Source: an uncultured bacterium (GTDB taxonomy: Bacteria > Bacteroidota > Bacteroidia > Bacteroidales > Bacteroidaceae). From it: DNA of 7,249 nucleotides. The stretch covers positions 1 to 7,249 of the forward strand of contig CALZMB010000114.1 in the NCBI GenBank assembly GCA_945788485.1, given 5' to 3'. The notes under the pieces are model-generated. The model saw only the letters and a program-made list of their open reading frames with translations, ran no database searches and was not told the DNA's origin. The position numbers were made by a program, and so were the translations under genes. Every line of letters starts with the position of its first letter. The stretch's first letter is position 1. Shown here in pieces: positions 4,780 through 7,249 of the stretch.

Positions 4780-5760
4780 ATGATAATACGTCAGCTATCA
4801 CATATCTATGTGTCAGTCAGAGACTTCCTGTTGGGAATATTCAACAGGGAGTTTCTGATTTTTTTGTTTTTCCTCGTTCTCAGTGCCGTCTATTGGTTTA
4901 TGTCGGTCCTCAACGACACCATGGAGCGCGAGATAACCATACCGGTGCAAATGGTCAACATCCCGCGCAATGCCATCATGCTCAACAGCGAGACGGCTGA
5001 GCTGCGCGTCATGGTGAGAGACAAAGGATACACCATCGCGGCATATAAATATGGTGACAGGGCGGCGTCGATAAAACTGCCTTTCGCCACACATGCCGTG
5101 AACAACGAGAAATGCGTGGTGAGCAGCAGCGACCTGCAGAAACTCGTCTCGACACAACTCTACGCCTCGACGAAAGTGGTGTCCATAAAGCCGCAGACAC
5201 TCGAATTCCCCTTCAACTACGGACTGAACAAAAGGGTGCCCGTGAAACTGGCGGGGAAGGTGAGGCCCGCAGAATCATACTATCTCGCGCGAGTGAAGTT
5301 CAACCCCGAAAGCGTGTATGTCTATGCCTCAAGCAAAACACTCGACAGCATACAATATGTATCGACGAATAAGCTGAACATCAACAACTTCACCGACACC
5401 ATACAGCGTAAGGTGGCGTTGCAGAAGATGAAAAAAGTGAAGACCGTCCCTGCAGAAGTGACAATGACGCTCTATCCGGACATCATGATAGAAGCCGTGG
5501 CAAATGTACCCGTCACAGCCATCAATGTGCCAGAGGGATGCGTGCTCAGGACATTCCCGCCGCAGGTGAAGGTGCATTATGTCGTAGGCGCAAAACAGTA
5601 TAACACCATTGATGTCTCGAACTTCACCGTCGTCGCAGACTATTCGTCAACAGCAGGAGGCGAACAGAAGAAATGCCAGCTGAGGCTGATAAAGTCGCCG
5701 CGGTCGGCACGAAACCCGTATCTCTCAACTACGCAGGTGGATTATCTCATCGAACAGTAA
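4780..5760 (+). CDS. YbbR-like domain protein, membrane-anchored
   Basis: A protein of 326 residues from ATG 4780. It has a short cytoplasmic N terminus (MIIRQLSHIYVSVRDFLLGI), one strongly hydrophobic membrane segment (about 25-43, FLIFLFFLVLSAVYWFMSV), and a large extracytoplasmic part with beta-rich YbbR-type repeats, for example LNDTMEREITIPVQMVNIP and FPFNYGLNKRVPVKLAGKV. YbbR/CdaR proteins in Firmicutes regulate the diadenylate cyclase CdaA; no such cyclase gene is present here, so that role cannot be carried over. A GTG at 4714 in the same frame would add 22 residues (MPLVAHATPHNGLVITLIAG). I prefer 4780 because it gives a family-like start and leaves a normal gap after yajC. Placement between yajC and coaE is, as far as I know, common in Bacteroidetes. 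The function in this phylum is unknown. Confidence 0.88.
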   Translation: MIIRQLSHIYVSVRDFLLGIFNREFLIFLFFLVLSAVYWFMSVLNDTMEREITIPVQMVNIPRNAIMLNSETAELRVMVRDKGYTIAAYKYGDRAASIKLPFATHAVNNEKCVVSSSDLQKLVSTQLYASTKVVSIKPQTLEFPFNYGLNKRVPVKLAGKVRPAESYYLARVKFNPESVYVYASSKTLDSIQYVSTNKLNINNFTDTIQRKVALQKMKKVKTVPAEVTMTLYPDIMIEAVANVPVTAINVPEGCVLRTFPPQVKVHYVVGAKQYNTIDVSNFTVVADYSSTAGGEQKKCQLRLIKSPRSARNPYLSTTQVDYLIEQ

Positions 5761-5782
5761 CTACCGGCAAAACAAGCGAACA

Positions 5783-6373
5783 GTGGAAGAAAAACGCAAC
5801 GCACAGCCGAGATGCGCGCTCACCGGAGGCATCGGAAGCGGGAAAAGCTACGTATGCCGCATAATGCAGAGTGTATGTATCGATGTCTATGACTGCGACG
5901 CAGCGGCAAAACGTCTCATGCAGAACGACACGCGGCTGCAGCGCCGACTGTCGGAAGCCGTAGGGAAAGACGTCTTCCCCGACGGAAAGTTAGACAAGGC
6001 GGCACTCGCGACATTTCTGCTCGCCTCGCCCGAAAATAACGCGCGCGTCAATGCCATCGTCCATCCTGCCGTTGCCGACGACTTCCTGCAATCAGGACAG
6101 CAATGGATGGAGTCCGCCATACTCTACGAAGCAGGCTTCGAGAAATACGTCGATTTTGTCGTATGCGTAACAGCTCCGTTGGAGACACGCCTGAAACGGG
6201 TGATGCAACGCGACAATATCACACGCGAGAAGGCGATGGAATGGATAGGCAGGCAAATGCCGCAAGAAGAGAAAGCGGCGCGGGCTCACTTCACCATCAA
6301 CAACGACGGCAACGAACCTCTCTTGCCGCAGATAGAAAGAATAATCAGAAGCATCGCGCAATGCGACGCCTGA
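5783..6373 (+). CDS. coaE: dephospho-CoA kinase
   Basis: CoaE catalyses the last step of coenzyme A synthesis: ATP-dependent phosphorylation of the 3'-hydroxyl of dephospho-CoA. The protein has 196 residues, normal for the family. The Walker A motif GGIGSGKS lies at 15-22. Asp37 and Asp39 in VYDCDAAAKRL match the catalytic and substrate-site positions. VNAIVHPAV (89-97) and ESAILYEAGF (110-119) are conserved CoaE motifs, and the lid region contains RLKRVMQRDNITREKAMEWIGRQM. The start is a GTG, 22 bases after the YbbR stop; no ATG precedes the P-loop in this frame, and GTG gives a slightly longer N terminus than usual. It probably shares a transcript with nusB-yajC-ybbR. All expected motifs are intact. 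Confidence 0.95.
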   Translation: MEEKRNAQPRCALTGGIGSGKSYVCRIMQSVCIDVYDCDAAAKRLMQNDTRLQRRLSEAVGKDVFPDGKLDKAALATFLLASPENNARVNAIVHPAVADDFLQSGQQWMESAILYEAGFEKYVDFVVCVTAPLETRLKRVMQRDNITREKAMEWIGRQMPQEEKAARAHFTINNDGNEPLLPQIERIIRSIAQCDA

Positions 6374-6453
6374 CCTTGCCCGGCAACGCCGACGGCGAAC
6401 CAAGATGTCTGGCAAAGGAATCATAATAACTAAATAAAAAAATAGAAATAGAA

Positions 6454-6891
6454 ATGAAGGAAACAATCTTGGCCATTTCTGGCAAACCAGGACTTTACCG
6501 TTTGATATCACGCGGAAAAGCAAATCTCATCGTTGAGGCTCTCGACGCTACAAAACGCCGTATGCCGGCTTTCGCCTCTGACCGTGTGACAAGCCTTGCA
6601 GATATCGCTATGTACACCGACGACGAGGATATGCCTCTATGGAAAGTGCTGAAGAATCTCGGCGAGAAAGAGAACGGCAAACAGACGGAAATCAACTACA
6701 AGAAGGCGACAAACGCCGAACTGCGAGCATATTTTGCTGAAGTGTTGCCGACCTACGACCGCGACCGCGTTCATGACAGCGACATAAAGAAACTGCTGCA
6801 ATGGTACAACATCCTCGTCAGCGCAGGCATCACGGACTTTGAAGAGTCTCTGGCGCCGACAGAGGGCGACAATGTTGACGACAGGGAATAA
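6454..6891 (+). CDS. DUF5606 family protein of unknown function
   Basis: A protein of 145 residues that I recognise as DUF5606, a family known from Bacteroidetes. The conserved N terminus is KETILAISGKPGLYRLISRG (2-21), followed by LIVEALDATKRRMPAFASDRV and LADIAMYTDDEDMPLWKVL. A charged linker (EKENGKQTEINYKKATN) joins a C-terminal helical part with AELRAYFAEVLPTYDRDRVH and SDIKKLLQWYNILVSAGITDF. No signal peptide, membrane segment or catalytic motif is visible, so it is probably cytoplasmic. The N-terminal part looks like a small beta-barrel (alternating hydrophobic pattern); this is inference. It starts 80 bases after coaE behind an A-rich tract; no consensus promoter is seen in the gap, so it is likely the last gene of the cluster. 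Its conserved neighbourhood is the only hint of its role. Confidence 0.9.
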   Translation: MKETILAISGKPGLYRLISRGKANLIVEALDATKRRMPAFASDRVTSLADIAMYTDDEDMPLWKVLKNLGEKENGKQTEINYKKATNAELRAYFAEVLPTYDRDRVHDSDIKKLLQWYNILVSAGITDFEESLAPTEGDNVDDRE

Positions 6892-6911
6892 ACTGTTTTA
6901 TATAAGTTGAA

Positions 6912-7010
6912 AAGTAAACGAGTTGACAAGTTCTGAACGGATAGCGCACATGACTTGTCAACTCGTTTACTTGTCAACTCGTCAACTAAAAAGAATCAAC
7001 TCGTCAACTA
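6912..7010. repeat. octamer repeat block (consensus ACTYGTCA) with a perfect 20-bp inverted repeat
   Basis: The arms 6912-6931 and 6953-6972 form a perfect 20-bp inverted repeat around a 21-base loop. From 6953 the sequence is a run of octamers: ACTTGTCA, ACTCGTTT, ACTTGTCA, ACTCGTCA, then a 14-base break and another ACTCGTCA. A 15-bp direct repeat (6974-6988 and 6996-7010) follows from this. The left arm holds the same octamers in the opposite orientation. There is no T tract, so it is not a typical intrinsic terminator, although the stem is strong enough to end or protect the DUF5606 transcript. Confidence 0.9.
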
Positions 7011-7025
7011 TAAAATAAAAACACC

Positions 7026-7249
7026 ATGGATATATTATTTATTATAATAGGTATAGCAGTGGTGCTGCACGGGGCAGACAATCTCACCGAAGGCGCGGTG
7101 AATGTCGCGCGGCGGTTCAAGATGTCCGAACTCGTGATAGGCCTCACCGTCGTAGCCTTCGGCACGTCAATGCCTGAGATGTGCGTCAGCCTCGCGTCGG
7201 CGCTGAACGGAACGGCAGACATGGCTGTCGGCAATGTCGTGGGGGGCAA
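7026..7249 (+). CDS. calcium/sodium antiporter (CaCA family), 5' part only
   Basis: The frame begins at ATG 7026 and runs off the right edge after 74 complete codons; the family is usually 310-360 residues. The first membrane helix ILFIIIGIAVVLHGADNLTEGA is followed by ARRFKMSELVIGLTVVAFGTSMPEMCVSLASAL. GTSMPE is the alpha-repeat motif that forms half of the cation-binding site in Na+/Ca2+ exchangers of the YrbG type. The visible part then enters AVGNVVGG, where the family normally has VGSN; the last codon is cut, so this should be read cautiously. An A-rich tract (TAAAATAAAAACACC) precedes the start. No consensus promoter was found between the repeat block and the gene, so whether it is in the nusB cluster is open. 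It probably exports Ca2+ across the inner membrane in exchange for Na+ or H+. Confidence 0.92.
   Translation, partial: MDILFIIIGIAVVLHGADNLTEGAVNVARRFKMSELVIGLTVVAFGTSMPEMCVSLASALNGTADMAVGNVVGG

Noticed and set aside
1..7249. CRISPR array, insertion sequence or prophage
   Set aside because: No regularly spaced repeats of 24-40 bases, no transposase or integrase sequence and no terminal inverted repeats with target duplication were seen. The octamer block at 6912-7010 is too short and lacks spacers.

Overview
The window looks like a chromosomal segment of a Bacteroidetes bacterium, most likely Prevotella or a close relative. The evidence is the protein sequences (long-form NusB, YbbR-like protein, DUF5606), the gene order nusB-yajC-ybbR-coaE-DUF5606, the lack of Shine-Dalgarno sites with A-rich tracts before starts, and three promoters of the Bacteroidetes sigma type (-33 CTTG, 20-base spacer, -7 TAnnTTTG).

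Layout. Positions 1-325 (minus) hold the first 108 codons of an Abi_2/AbiF-like abortive-infection gene that runs off the left edge. Just upstream of it is a compact unit: a promoter (420-451), a candidate structured small RNA (about 358-412) and a T tract. This resembles the toxin plus RNA-antitoxin arrangement reported for AbiF-type systems and is the most interesting item here. Positions 430-1030 hold no convincing gene, but contain a strong minus-strand hairpin with a T tract (547-613), a tandem 11-bp GC-rich repeat and small palindromes.

From 1033 to 3221 there is a minus-strand translation operon: rplY (L25/Ctc), pth (peptidyl-tRNA hydrolase) and an S4-domain RNA-binding protein (Hsp15/HslR type). 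It has a hairpin between rplY and pth and a double hairpin at the end. Its promoter lies back to back with the plus-strand promoter of nusB in a 371-bp divergent intergenic region.

The plus-strand cluster from 3258 encodes NusB (transcription antitermination), YajC (SecDF-YajC accessory membrane protein), a YbbR-like single-pass envelope protein, CoaE (last step of coenzyme A synthesis) and a DUF5606 protein of unknown role. After a block of repeated octamers (6912-7010), the start of a Ca2+/Na+ antiporter of the CaCA family runs off the right edge.

The housekeeping genes form two divergent units concerned with ribosome function, transcription, secretion and CoA supply. The Abi gene is an accessory defence or toxin gene placed beyond the end of the rplY operon.
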